Positions 25,767-34,670 of a stretch of DNA of 64,000 nucleotides are shown here, piece after piece. Every line of letters starts with the position of its first letter. Within the stretch, counting starts at the first letter, position 1. Both the position numbers and the translations under genes were made by a program. The stretch is from Opitutaceae bacterium (GTDB taxonomy: Bacteria; Verrucomicrobiota; Verrucomicrobiia; Opitutales; Opitutaceae), in assembly GCA_028284385.1 (NCBI GenBank), contig JANQRT010000002.1, forward strand, positions 62,001-126,000, in the 5' to 3' direction. The notes below the pieces were generated by a model that saw only the letters and a program-made list of their open reading frames with translations, ran no database searches and was not told the origin of the DNA.

Positions 25767-28226
25767 ATGGGACTAGAACACCGCAAATACAAATCGACTC
25801 GTAATTCCAAAAAGCTTTTCCTGCTTCTTTTGGCTCAGATTTTTTCCTGGAGTCTGGTTCATGCTGAGATGGCCGCTTTGGCTCCGGACGAAACGGATGA
25901 CGCTGAAGAAATGGAAACGTTTGAAAGCGAAGCGGACGCCATTATCAGCGAAAAAGACCGCATTGACCTTGTCGAAGACGCCTCAGTCGCCGAAGCGATT
26001 GATCGTCGGCCGGATCTTGCCTTCAGCAACGTGAACATCGATGGTGAAGGGTCGGGCATTTCTTTGGATAGCATCTCTGCCGATCAGGTGGAGTCGGTCG
26101 AAGTGCTAAAAGCGGTCACTCCCGATCTGGATGCGGACTCCAGGGGCGGTTCGGTTAGTCTAAGGACCAAGCCTTCATATGAGGCTCGCCAACTATCGGT
26201 GAAGGGCAGCTTGGAGTCTTCTTATCGCTCGCAAGATGGCAGTATGGGCTACAACGGTTCCCTGATTATGGGAGGCCCTCTAAACGAGAGTCGAAAATGG
26301 GGAGGTCGGATGTCGCTTCGCTGGAGTGATAGTTCAGCTAGCTACGATGGTATATTCCATGATTGGGATACGAGGAATGTAGACGGTTCGGAACGATTCG
26401 TTTTGGAAGATTCGCGACTCAGCTCCTATAATCGAAGCATTACTTCCAAGGATATATCGCTTTCGTTGGATCGGAAATTAGGGAAAGACTTGTCCCTTTA
26501 TATCAGATCCAATTACGAAACCCAAGATCGCCAGGTCTTTCAGCCGAAAGCCGAATTTCTTTTCAGCAAGGGCGACTATGTGAGCGTTGACGAAGCTGGT
26601 AATGCATCGATTGAGGGCGGGAGAATTCGCCGCGGCATCACTTACTACGACGAGACGCGAGACGACATTGAAATTTCGACGGGCTTGGATCTTAGGAACG
26701 ACATCCTCGACGCCGAATTCAAATTCACTTTGCTTGAGAGCGAAAGCGACCGCCCTGTTCAACTGGGTCTGGATTTCGTAATGGACGATGTGGATTTGCA
26801 ATACGATCTGGCTGAGCCGCTTTATCCTATAATCGCCCATCCCCGAGGAGATAGTTTAGCGGATGCGAGTACCTATCAATTCGAAGATATGAGCCTGCGT
26901 AATCGCAATTCCGAAGAAGTGGACGAGATCACAGCGATTAATCTGAAATTCAAAAATCTTTTCGCGGACGATCGCAGCTTTCTGAAGATCGGACTGAAGT
27001 CTCGCGATCGCGAAGAAACGAATCGCACCGCCGGCAATGTCTACGACGATTTCAATGGTAGCTTTACTTTGGATTCGGTTCTCTCCGATTTTACCATTCC
27101 CGATTTTCTAAGTGGTAACTACGTGATGGATACCGTTCCCGATCAGAACCTATCCATCGATTATTTAAGCCAGCGCCAGAACGCCTTCGAGCTGAACGAG
27201 CGTCGTACGAGAGAGGCGTCTGACCCCAATAGTTATTCAGCTGAAGAGGGAGTGGATGCCTATTACGGCATGCTTAATTGGGTATCCGGAAAATGGAGAA
27301 CGATCTTGGGATGGCGTTATGAAGAGACATCTGTCGCCTTCAATGGAAACGATGTCGTAATTGGAGAGGACGGAGAATATTTGGAAACGCTTCCTGCCGT
27401 CGGAGATAACGCTTACGGAAACGGGTTTCCGAACGCCCATCTCGGTTTTCGCGCCAGCGATTCGCTATCCATCATCGCTTCCTATACCGAGACTATCAAA
27501 CGCCCTTGGTATGGAGATGTCGTTCCGACTCGTAGCGTCGATTTGGAAGACCGTGAGCTTGAAGAAGGCAATCCTTCGCTCCGCCCCACGCTTTATACGA
27601 ATTGGGATCTTTCCGCGGATCTCAAGCTGGCTGAGGAAAACATTCTTTCGTTTGAGGTCTTCAAACGTTCCATCGATGATTTCGTTTTCCAGAGAAAGTC
27701 TATCGTGAGCGGTGGCGTTTTTGACGGTTTCGAATTGGAGCGAAAGGAAAACAGCGGTTCCGCCTCGATTCACGGAGGCAAGCTCACTTGGCAACAGCCG
27801 CTTCGAGCGGATTATCTCCCCGATGGCTTATCGTTGAATCTCAACTACATCTATCAGAATTCCAAGATAGAGTATCCTAATCGCCTTGGAGAAACGCTGG
27901 ACTTGGCTCATACTCCAGAGCAGGAAGTGAATATCACTTTCAATTACCAAGGGGAAAAGCTTTTCGCGCAATTGAAATACGACTACGTGAGCAACCAGTA
28001 TTCTCGAGTAGGGGAGAGCGCGATTGAGGACCGGTTTACGGCTTCTGAAGGCAGCTTGGATTTGATGGCCAGCTATCAATTGCGAGAAAAGGTTCGCTGG
28101 TATGTCGAGCTAGACAGCCTCAACAGTCCACCGCTTTACCATCGATATGATGGCGATCCTTCGCGACCTTCTGGCTACCGGGATTCCGCTTGGCGATCCC
28201 AGATGGGTGTTAAGTTCGAGCTTTAG
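25767..28226 (+). CDS. TonB-dependent outer-membrane receptor with a shortened plug
   Basis: An 819-residue protein. A signal peptide covers about 1-33. An acidic linker with EEMETFESEA may be the TonB box. The plug (about 65-125) keeps VAEAIDRRPDLA and VESVEVLKAVTPDLDADSRGGSVSLRTKP, but the middle, where relatives have an FVSIRG-type segment, is reduced to about 15 residues. The rest (about 140-819) is a 22-strand type barrel ending in the aromatic VKFEL. It should import a large ligand, probably a glycan, using TonB. The next gene is a secreted helical-barrel protein, so the pair may act on one polysaccharide. No SusD-like gene is present. Confidence 0.85.
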   Translation: MGLEHRKYKSTRNSKKLFLLLLAQIFSWSLVHAEMAALAPDETDDAEEMETFESEADAIISEKDRIDLVEDASVAEAIDRRPDLAFSNVNIDGEGSGISLDSISADQVESVEVLKAVTPDLDADSRGGSVSLRTKPSYEARQLSVKGSLESSYRSQDGSMGYNGSLIMGGPLNESRKWGGRMSLRWSDSSASYDGIFHDWDTRNVDGSERFVLEDSRLSSYNRSITSKDISLSLDRKLGKDLSLYIRSNYETQDRQVFQPKAEFLFSKGDYVSVDEAGNASIEGGRIRRGITYYDETRDDIEISTGLDLRNDILDAEFKFTLLESESDRPVQLGLDFVMDDVDLQYDLAEPLYPIIAHPRGDSLADASTYQFEDMSLRNRNSEEVDEITAINLKFKNLFADDRSFLKIGLKSRDREETNRTAGNVYDDFNGSFTLDSVLSDFTIPDFLSGNYVMDTVPDQNLSIDYLSQRQNAFELNERRTREASDPNSYSAEEGVDAYYGMLNWVSGKWRTILGWRYEETSVAFNGNDVVIGEDGEYLETLPAVGDNAYGNGFPNAHLGFRASDSLSIIASYTETIKRPWYGDVVPTRSVDLEDRELEEGNPSLRPTLYTNWDLSADLKLAEENILSFEVFKRSIDDFVFQRKSIVSGGVFDGFELERKENSGSASIHGGKLTWQQPLRADYLPDGLSLNLNYIYQNSKIEYPNRLGETLDLAHTPEQEVNITFNYQGEKLFAQLKYDYVSNQYSRVGESAIEDRFTASEGSLDLMASYQLREKVRWYVELDSLNSPPLYHRYDGDPSRPSGYRDSAWRSQMGVKFEL

Positions 28227-28465
28227 GGTTTGATGGATTTGTATCTAAATTATTGATACTAACTTCGATGGGAACGTCCATGTTCCGCCCTCGAATATCT
28301 TTTTCTCGACTGACTTAAACGGATAGCGCTCTTGGCGAAAGACTTGGAACTTCAGAGCGTTATCAATCATAACTGTTTTTGTCTCGGCTAGACGTGGGCC
28401 AGTCTGCATTTGCAATTAACCTCGCTCGACTTTCCAATCTATCTTAAGCGATAATCGTGTTTCAA

Positions 28466-30481
28466 ATGAGAAAATCTGCAATTATGCGTTTCGTTGCCTC
28501 CGGCTTAGCCGTTGCGTCTGCTCACCTTGTTTCGGCAGACTCTCCTTTAAGATTCCCTGTCGAGGGTCGCTGGTCGATCGCGACGGGATGGGAAAATGGA
28601 TGGCCGACTTCTTGGCATCATGTGGACCCGTCGAGCCAAAGCGAGATTGCCGAATGGAAAATCTACGAGGGGGAAATCATGCTTCCCGAGGGAAAACTGA
28701 TACTGCGTGACTCCTCGAGGCTTCTTGACCAAGCAACTGGACTGACTGAAGTGCGGCGTCGTTGGGAGTGGTTGGGTGACCAAGCGCTTGATAAGATCAC
28801 CTTGAGCGTGCGGATTTCGGCTGAAGGCCTAAAGAATGGGCGACCCTTTCTGCCAGGTATCAGCTATTATGACAACCCAGCCGGCCAAGGAGTGGATCCG
28901 ACCCGTATTCCGGTCATTGCAGCGGCAGAACCATTGAAAAGGGGCTTCTATGAAGAGCACCGCTATCCGATGACCCTGGCCGCAGTAGAAGGAGAGCTTG
29001 ATGGCGGTTTGGCAACCTCTGCTCTCCATACTATTCCCTCGCCAATAAGAACTGGCTATCACGAGGACCAATGGTGGTCATTAGGAATTGAATACAAGGA
29101 CTCCGGAATCGAGCTCGCCGCCTATTCGGGAACGGTAGCTTCCAACGGAAAGAACGCGATCATCAAAGGCCATCAGCGAAAATGGCATGATTATGATGAA
29201 GCCTGGATGACGCTTGAGCCTGGCATGATCGTAGAGAAGACTTTCTTTTTCGAGACGCATCCAACGCAAAAGCGAGGATTCGGATTCCAAGACCCGCTTT
29301 GGACTTCCATCGAGCTCTTCGATCCCTTCAACCCGGACGGATTTCCTCCTTTGAAGGAAGTAATTGGTCGCAAGCTTTCCTATTCGATCGAGCGCTGGAG
29401 AGAAGGGCCGAACTATACGGGTATCAAGGCCTTTCCCGCTCACAGGAACTGGATCGACTTAGGCTGGGCCGGGCAGTCTGAAGCCTACGCCTATCCGTTC
29501 CTCGGTATCGGTTCGCAATTCGATTTGCCCGGAATAGAGGACTATGTTCAACGAGGTATTGATTTTATAACGACATCGCCTTTTACCGAAAGCGGATTCT
29601 CGATTCGCTACAATATGGATACCGATGAGTGGCTGGATCGGCGTAACCCGCTTTCGCAAGGCCAAACGGTTAACAACATACTAGACGCTCTGCGTCTGGC
29701 TCGGAAGAATGACGCTATCGATACCTCAAAATGGGAGGCTTTCTTGCGAAGAGCCTGCGATTTCCATGCCGATCAAATTCTTGCCAGCGATTGGCGACCG
29801 ATTTCTACAAATGAAGGCTTTCTCATCGCTCCCTTGGCCAAAGCCGCATCTTTGTTAGGGAAAGATCGATACATGAAGGCTGCCGTTAAGGCCGGTCAGC
29901 ACTATGCCGAACGTCATTTGTCTATGGACGAACCTTATTGGGGCGGAACCCTGGATGCTCGTTGCGAGGACAAGGAAGGAGCGTGGGCTGCTCTGCAGGG
30001 ATTTTTGACCCTGTATCGAGAAACGAGCGACGAAAAGTACCTCGAATGGGCGATTCATGCTGGCGATGTCGTGCTAAGCTATGTCTATCTCTGGGATGTA
30101 CCGATGCCGGCGGGTCGCTTGACAGATCATGGGTTTAAGTCCCGTGGCTGGACAACTGTATCCGCTCAAAACATGCATCTGGATGTTTATGGAGTCTTGT
30201 GCGCGCCTGCCATTTGGGAGCTTGGCGAATACACTGGGAACGAGGATTACAAAAAACTAGGCCGTCTTATGCTAGTGGCCTGCGGCCAGCTCTTGGATCC
30301 GCTTGGAAGCCAAGGAGAGCAGCTTCATCAGACCAACTATTCTCAGCATTACGATTACGAAGATCTTAAAGGCGTGCGCGGCGACTACGTGGAAAATTGG
30401 AATGTCTATTGGATCACCTCGCACTTCCTCGTCGCCGCCACTCAGCTAGAGGAGATGGGTGTGGATTGGAAAGATTGGTAG
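28466..30481 (+). CDS. Secreted (alpha/alpha)-barrel, glycosidase- or lyase-like protein
   Basis: The ATG at 28466 is preferred over GTG at 28457; another ATG is at 28484. The 671-residue product has a signal peptide (about 1-24). A beta-rich N-terminal half (about 30-300) is followed by an alpha-helical half (about 325-670) with paired helices and an FLTLYRETSDEKYLEWAIHAGDVVLSY-like segment, as in six-hairpin glycosidases and heparinase- or unsaturated-glucuronyl-type enzymes. I cannot assign a CAZy family. It lies downstream of the TonB receptor on the same strand and may cleave the imported glycan. Confidence 0.55.
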   Translation: MRKSAIMRFVASGLAVASAHLVSADSPLRFPVEGRWSIATGWENGWPTSWHHVDPSSQSEIAEWKIYEGEIMLPEGKLILRDSSRLLDQATGLTEVRRRWEWLGDQALDKITLSVRISAEGLKNGRPFLPGISYYDNPAGQGVDPTRIPVIAAAEPLKRGFYEEHRYPMTLAAVEGELDGGLATSALHTIPSPIRTGYHEDQWWSLGIEYKDSGIELAAYSGTVASNGKNAIIKGHQRKWHDYDEAWMTLEPGMIVEKTFFFETHPTQKRGFGFQDPLWTSIELFDPFNPDGFPPLKEVIGRKLSYSIERWREGPNYTGIKAFPAHRNWIDLGWAGQSEAYAYPFLGIGSQFDLPGIEDYVQRGIDFITTSPFTESGFSIRYNMDTDEWLDRRNPLSQGQTVNNILDALRLARKNDAIDTSKWEAFLRRACDFHADQILASDWRPISTNEGFLIAPLAKAASLLGKDRYMKAAVKAGQHYAERHLSMDEPYWGGTLDARCEDKEGAWAALQGFLTLYRETSDEKYLEWAIHAGDVVLSYVYLWDVPMPAGRLTDHGFKSRGWTTVSAQNMHLDVYGVLCAPAIWELGEYTGNEDYKKLGRLMLVACGQLLDPLGSQGEQLHQTNYSQHYDYEDLKGVRGDYVENWNVYWITSHFLVAATQLEEMGVDWKDW

Positions 30482-30618
30482 GTTTTGGCATGCAGCCCTT
30501 TTCGGGTATTTGAATCTTTGAGTACAGGTTCGTGGCAGATCCTTGTGGTCGTTTGCTGGATACATTTTGCTTATCATTGTTTCGGTTGGGTCTTTTTTAT
30601 TGAAAATTTCCATTTTCA

Positions 30619-30650
30619 TTAAGCGAAAGTTAAGCGCTGTGCGCTATAAC
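30619..30650 (+). promoter_or_regulatory. OmpR/PhoB-type box and -10 for the PepSY gene
   Basis: TTAAG at 30619-30623 and at 30630-30634 form an 11-bp-spaced direct repeat, followed after exactly 10 bp by TATAAC (30645-30650). This is the layout of class II promoters in which an OmpR/PhoB-family dimer replaces the -35 box. The same arrangement recurs at 31178 and 33509. A short palindrome AGCGC-TGT-GCGCT lies between. Confidence 0.6.
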
Positions 30651-30715
30651 TTACCGAGTTGCCGAGCTGTTAACCAAGTTTCGGATATATCAAATCTACA
30701 ATCGATCTGTCTTTC

Positions 30716-31078
30716 ATGAATAAAATTACAAGATATCGTATCTCTTTTGTAATTCTTTCAGTACCGCTCTTTCTTGTGTCTTCTTCCTTCGCCGGATGGG
30801 AAAAGGATACCCCTCTATCGGAGGTGCCTGAAAGAGTGCTCAAGGCAGCGAGGGCGGTAATTCTAGGATTCGAACCCTTGGAGGCTGAACTCGAGCGAAA
30901 ATTGAACGGTCGCGTTGTTTACGAAATCGAAGGTGTCAGCTCTGCCGATGGCGAATCCTACGAGCTGGAGATTACGAAAAAAGGAAAGGTTTTGAAGATC
31001 GAGAAAGGCGACAGCGATTATCTATCCGGAGGCGATAAAGATGAAAAGGATGACGATGATGATGGAGAGAGTGAATAG
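30716..31078 (+). CDS. Secreted PepSY-like protein with acidic tail
   Basis: A 120-residue exported protein: a signal peptide (about 1-26), then a PepSY-like domain (about 35-100; VVYEIEGVSSADGESYELEITKKGKVLKIE) and a C-terminal run of Asp/Glu. PepSY proteins next to two-component systems often sense ligands or metals in the periplasm. It has its own promoter box and its own terminator, so it is a single-gene unit just upstream of the regulator gene. The acidic tail could bind cations (inference). Confidence 0.7.
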   Translation: MNKITRYRISFVILSVPLFLVSSSFAGWEKDTPLSEVPERVLKAARAVILGFEPLEAELERKLNGRVVYEIEGVSSADGESYELEITKKGKVLKIEKGDSDYLSGGDKDEKDDDDDGESE

Positions 31079-31126
31079 CGGGATGAGATAAAACGATTTT
31101 TGATGCAGGTTTTCGTTGACGAATGT

Positions 31127-31160
31127 AGCCGCGTCGGGAGTTTCCCGATGCGGCTTTTTT
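31127..31160 (+). terminator. Intrinsic terminator after the PepSY gene
   Basis: AGCCGCGTCGGGA pairs with TCCCGATGCGGCT (13 positions, one G-U; 3-nt loop), followed by six T. It separates the PepSY gene from the two-component operon. Confidence 0.9.
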
Positions 31161-31177
31161 GGGTCGTCAAAGCAGAA

Positions 31178-31209
31178 TTAAGCTACTGTTAAGGTTCGAC
31201 GGCTAAGGT
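31178..31209 (+). promoter_or_regulatory. OmpR/PhoB-type box of the two-component operon
   Basis: TTAAG at 31178-31182 and 31189-31193 (11-bp period), followed after 10 bp by TAAGGT (31204-31209). The spacing is identical to that at 30619 and 33509. The first and second sites also share a longer ATTAAGC-N4-GTTAAG core. The position before the regulator gene suggests autoregulation. Confidence 0.55.
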
Positions 31210-31244
31210 CTTTTTCGCATGATACGCCTAGAAAAGAGCCCCCG

Positions 31245-31925
31245 ATGAGAGTCCTTGTCATTGAAGATTCCGAACGCCTGCTGTTCTCCCTTGGTCAAGC
31301 CCTCAAAAAATCTGGCTATACGGTCGATCTTGTCTCCGATGGCAAGGAAGGATTCGATTACGCCTTCTTCAATGAATACGATGTTATCGTATTGGATTTA
31401 ATGCTACCCGGTATGGATGGTTTGACCATTCTACGAAAGCTAAGGGCGGCGGGGAAGAAAACTCACATCCTCATTCTTTCAGCTAAGGATCAGGTTGAGG
31501 ATAGAGTGCGAGGTCTCGAGATGGGTGCTGACGACTATATGATCAAGCCATTCTCGTTTGACGAGCTGCATGCGCGTCTCAGTACTTTGATTCGCCGCAA
31601 GTACGAATCGAAGAACCCCGAGATAAAAGTAGGCGAACTGGTGTTGAATACGGCGACTAAGGAGGTAAGGCGTGATGGTCTGCCCTTAAAATTGTCTCCA
31701 GGAGAGTATTCAATTTTCGAATATCTGGCTTTGAATAGAGGTCGAGTGCTGTCGAAAGATCAGCTTTTGGATGTCATTCACGATAGCGAAAGCTATGCCG
31801 GAACGAACGTGATTGAGGTTATGGTTTGCAAACTGCGTGCCAAATTGGGCTCGAAAAGCGAAAATCCGATCGTCAAGACGCGTCGCGGCTATGGTTACTA
31901 TATCGAATTGGAGATGTCTGCTTGA
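31245..31925 (+). CDS. OmpR/PhoB-family response regulator
   Basis: A 226-residue cytoplasmic regulator. The receiver domain (about 1-115) has the acidic pair Glu7/Asp8, phospho-acceptor Asp51 in VIVLDLMLPG, and the conserved Lys101 in MIKPF. A winged-helix output domain (about 125-222) contains the typical TNVIEVMVCKLRAKLG recognition helix and RTRRGYGYYI-like wing. Its stop overlaps the TTG start of the histidine kinase in TTGA. It is the obvious candidate to bind the TTAAG repeats in this region. Confidence 0.95.
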   Translation: MRVLVIEDSERLLFSLGQALKKSGYTVDLVSDGKEGFDYAFFNEYDVIVLDLMLPGMDGLTILRKLRAAGKKTHILILSAKDQVEDRVRGLEMGADDYMIKPFSFDELHARLSTLIRRKYESKNPEIKVGELVLNTATKEVRRDGLPLKLSPGEYSIFEYLALNRGRVLSKDQLLDVIHDSESYAGTNVIEVMVCKLRAKLGSKSENPIVKTRRGYGYYIELEMSA

Positions 31926-33469
31926 ATTCGATACGCGATAAACTGACTCTTCGACTTCTTCTCAAGACTTCCGTTTTGATTGTCATTGCTAGTCTGATAC
32001 TGGCTGTTACGGTTCGCTCGCGTCTGATCAGCGAATTCGATAATGCGCTCGAGGCGAAAGCCATGGCAATCGTCGCTCTTACCTCTCGTGAAGGTAGCAT
32101 GATTGAAGTCGATTTCGAGGGAGACTATATGCCGCAGTTTGGAGCCGAAGAGAGTCCCGAATACTTTCAAGTATTTCTACAAGATGGGGTTCTTATCAGG
32201 CAGTCAGAGTCCTTCGAATTGGAAGATGAGCTCGTAGAAGATGACGAGGAAATAGGGGGAACGGATACGGATGAGGAGGGTGAAGAGGAAGGTGTTCGCG
32301 ATTTGCTGCCGGTTGTCTTGGATTTACGCTCAGGTTTTCGCTTTTCCACCATTGAACTTCCTGATGAGCGACGTGGTAGGATGGCTCAAGTTACCTTTGT
32401 CCCTCGTTTCGATCTTGAGCCGGAAGAAGAGGAAATCGAAAGCCCAGAGGATCTTATCGAGCTTTATCCGATTCCTGCCTCCTATGATCCTGAAAAAGTA
32501 AAGGTAATCGTCGCCGTTGCCCAGGGACTTGAGCCTTTAGATAGATTGTTAACTTACATGTATTCAATCATTGGGGGCGTAGACATCTTGTTGCTTGTTG
32601 GAACGGCCCTTGTTTCTCGAGCTACTGTAAAGAAGGGTCTGGCTTCTATCGATGTCATCAATGATCAGATACGGGAAATCGACCCCGGAGCTTCAAGAGA
32701 AAGGATTTCCTTAGAATCGCCACCTGCCGAATTGGTCACTATAGTGAACGCTCTAAATGAGCTTCTGGACCGCTCTTACGAGGCGTTTTCAAGAGAGCGC
32801 CGCTTTTCAAACGCGGTAGCGCATGAGCTAAGAACGCCCGTAGCTGAACTCAAAATGGCTTGCGAAACGGGAAACAAATGGCCTGAGGATGTTGAATGCG
32901 CCAGGCGGTTATTCAGCGATAACCTGGATATCGCTCTTCATATGGAGCGAATTGTCACGAATCTCCTTGAGCTGACTCGTTGCGACAACCGTACGGCCGC
33001 CATATCTTTGGAGGAATTCCTGGTCGATAATCTTGTAAGGGAATGCTGGAGACGCAGCGAGGAGATTGCTGAATCGAATAAACTGAGTCTCGAGGACAAC
33101 ATTGATCCCAAAGTCAAGATCATCACCGACAAGGCGAAGCTGGAGATCATGATCCAGAACCTTATCGATAATGCTATTGCCTATAGCGTGACAGGCTCAG
33201 TGATTGTTTTCAGCTCCCTGAGCGAGAATGGCGGATTCGAACTTGTGGTTGAAAATGAGACCGAGGGTCTTTCAGAAAGCGATCTCGATCGCATCTTCGA
33301 GCGATTTTGGCGAAAGGACCCTGCCCGTAGTGGAGGTCATCATACAGGTCTTGGACTTTCTCTAGTGAAAGCCTTGGCTGAATTGCTGGAGATAAAGGTA
33401 AGCTGTCGGCTAAAAGAAAGAAATAGATTTCAGGTTAGACTTGCATTCCCTCGCGCTTCGATTTCTTAA
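31922..33469 (+). CDS. Sensor histidine kinase with acidic periplasmic domain
   Basis: The only start that keeps both membrane helices in frame and couples to the regulator is TTG at 31922 (TTGA overlap); later ATGs lose TM1. The 515-residue kinase has TM1 (about 17-32), a periplasmic domain with two strongly acidic runs (about 99-123 and 166-177), TM2 (about 214-232), a HAMP-like linker, the H-box AVAHELRTPVAELK with His301, and a HATPase domain with N-box (about 413-417) and GLGL (about 476-479). The acidic sensor, like the tail of the PepSY protein, suggests binding of cations or cationic molecules (inference). Confidence 0.92.
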   Translation: MNSIRDKLTLRLLLKTSVLIVIASLILAVTVRSRLISEFDNALEAKAMAIVALTSREGSMIEVDFEGDYMPQFGAEESPEYFQVFLQDGVLIRQSESFELEDELVEDDEEIGGTDTDEEGEEEGVRDLLPVVLDLRSGFRFSTIELPDERRGRMAQVTFVPRFDLEPEEEEIESPEDLIELYPIPASYDPEKVKVIVAVAQGLEPLDRLLTYMYSIIGGVDILLLVGTALVSRATVKKGLASIDVINDQIREIDPGASRERISLESPPAELVTIVNALNELLDRSYEAFSRERRFSNAVAHELRTPVAELKMACETGNKWPEDVECARRLFSDNLDIALHMERIVTNLLELTRCDNRTAAISLEEFLVDNLVRECWRRSEEIAESNKLSLEDNIDPKVKIITDKAKLEIMIQNLIDNAIAYSVTGSVIVFSSLSENGGFELVVENETEGLSESDLDRIFERFWRKDPARSGGHHTGLGLSLVKALAELLEIKVSCRLKERNRFQVRLAFPRASIS

Positions 33470-33508
33470 CTACACTACTTTCTGTATCGGAAAAATAAAT
33501 ATGGTATG

Positions 33509-33540
33509 TTAAACTTTCTTTAAGAAGGATTCGTTAATCT
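33509..33540 (+). promoter_or_regulatory. Third TTAAR-N6-TTAAG promoter box
   Basis: TTAAA at 33509-33513 and TTAAG at 33520-33524 (11-bp period), followed after exactly 10 bp by TAATCT (33535-33540). It is the weakest of the three sites but has the same geometry, and lies in front of the secreted protein and porin genes. Confidence 0.5.
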
Positions 33541-33613
33541 GCCTCTCGAATTAAGCGACATGAAACCCTTTGCCACTAAGCATGGGCGAGTGTCGCAAAA
33601 CGAAAGAGGTAAA

Positions 33614-34600
33614 ATGAAATCTAACCACACAACAAATAAATCCAAATCATCAATACGATCCCTGTTTGGGATTTCTATCCTGGTAAGCGCGCTTTTCGCT
33701 AATGTGGGCCTAGCTTATGCCGGAAAAACAAGCAGGAGCTGTCGAACCGTGGCTTTGAAAACCTATATTGCCGAATCGATCGAAGCTCAGAGCGACTACA
33801 ATTTCGAGGTTGCGAAGGCCAATACCTATCCGGATGCCGATGAGCGAAAGGAGCTGATCGCCGAGGCTAGAGCTGATCTGAAGGAAGCGAGGACCGAGCT
33901 TTGGGAACGCTATAAAGCTCGTATAGAGGTCTGCGCGTCAACGATGGAAGACTATTACAATCCTGAGATCGATCCCGAGGACTTTCTTAGCCCCCAAGAA
34001 ATAGCGGCGAACCCGAATCCTTTTCTCCCTCTGATTCCTGGAACCGTCTACACTTATGAAGCTGATACTGAAGATGGCTTGGAAACGATTCGCGTTGAGG
34101 TTACTGAAGACACTAAGGAAATACTAGGCGTCGATTGTATTGTAATACGCGATACAGTATCCATCGAAGGCGAGTTGGTCGAGGATACCAAGGATTGGTT
34201 TACGCAAGACAAGGACGGCAACGTCTGGTACTTTGGCGAAATATCCTTCAACTACGAGGGTGGCGAAATCGAAGACCTAGAGGGTTCCTGGGAGGCCGAT
34301 GTTGAGGGAGCGAAGCCAGGCATCGTCATGTTTGCCAATCCTGAAGCCAGGGTCGGAACGGCTTATCGGCAGGAATATGCAGTAGGTGAAGCCGAGGACA
34401 TTGGTGAAATCCTTGCGACGGATGTCACTACCGAAACGACCTATATGACGTTCGATGGCTGTTTGCAAACGGCCGATTACACGCCGATGGAACCTGGAGT
34501 GATTGAGCACAAGTTCTACGCTCCCGGTATTGGATTCGTCCGCGAACAGAAGGTGGGCGAAGACGAAATTGTGCAACTTGTATCCATTGAAACACCATAG
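33614..34600 (+). CDS. Secreted protein of unknown function, TCS target candidate
   Basis: The ATG at 33614 follows AGAGG, and the encoded N-terminus is a signal peptide (ending near GLAYA); an in-frame ATG at 33560 is an alternative. The 328-residue product has a helical Lys/Glu-rich region (about 40-110) and a beta-rich domain (about 130-328; IVIRDTVSIEGELVEDTKDW, NVWYFGEISF) seen in many exported bacterial proteins without known function. It is probably cotranscribed with the porin gene 70 bp downstream. Confidence 0.6.
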   Translation: MKSNHTTNKSKSSIRSLFGISILVSALFANVGLAYAGKTSRSCRTVALKTYIAESIEAQSDYNFEVAKANTYPDADERKELIAEARADLKEARTELWERYKARIEVCASTMEDYYNPEIDPEDFLSPQEIAANPNPFLPLIPGTVYTYEADTEDGLETIRVEVTEDTKEILGVDCIVIRDTVSIEGELVEDTKDWFTQDKDGNVWYFGEISFNYEGGEIEDLEGSWEADVEGAKPGIVMFANPEARVGTAYRQEYAVGEAEDIGEILATDVTTETTYMTFDGCLQTADYTPMEPGVIEHKFYAPGIGFVREQKVGEDEIVQLVSIETP

Positions 34601-34630
34601 ATATCATCACGGATTTCTAAATAGAAACAC

Positions 34631-34665
34631 AGCGCGTCGCGACACCCGAGCATTCGCGACGCGCT
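34631..34665 (+). promoter_or_regulatory. Perfect 12-bp inverted repeat before the porin start codon
   Basis: AGCGCGTCGCGA (34631-34642) and TCGCGACGCGCT (34654-34665) pair perfectly over 12 bp, almost all G+C, with an 11-nt loop. The stem ends 5 nt before the ATG at 34671, where the Shine-Dalgarno should be. There is no T-run directly after it, so it is not a plain terminator. Confidence 0.6.
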
Positions 34666-34670
34666 TGCCT

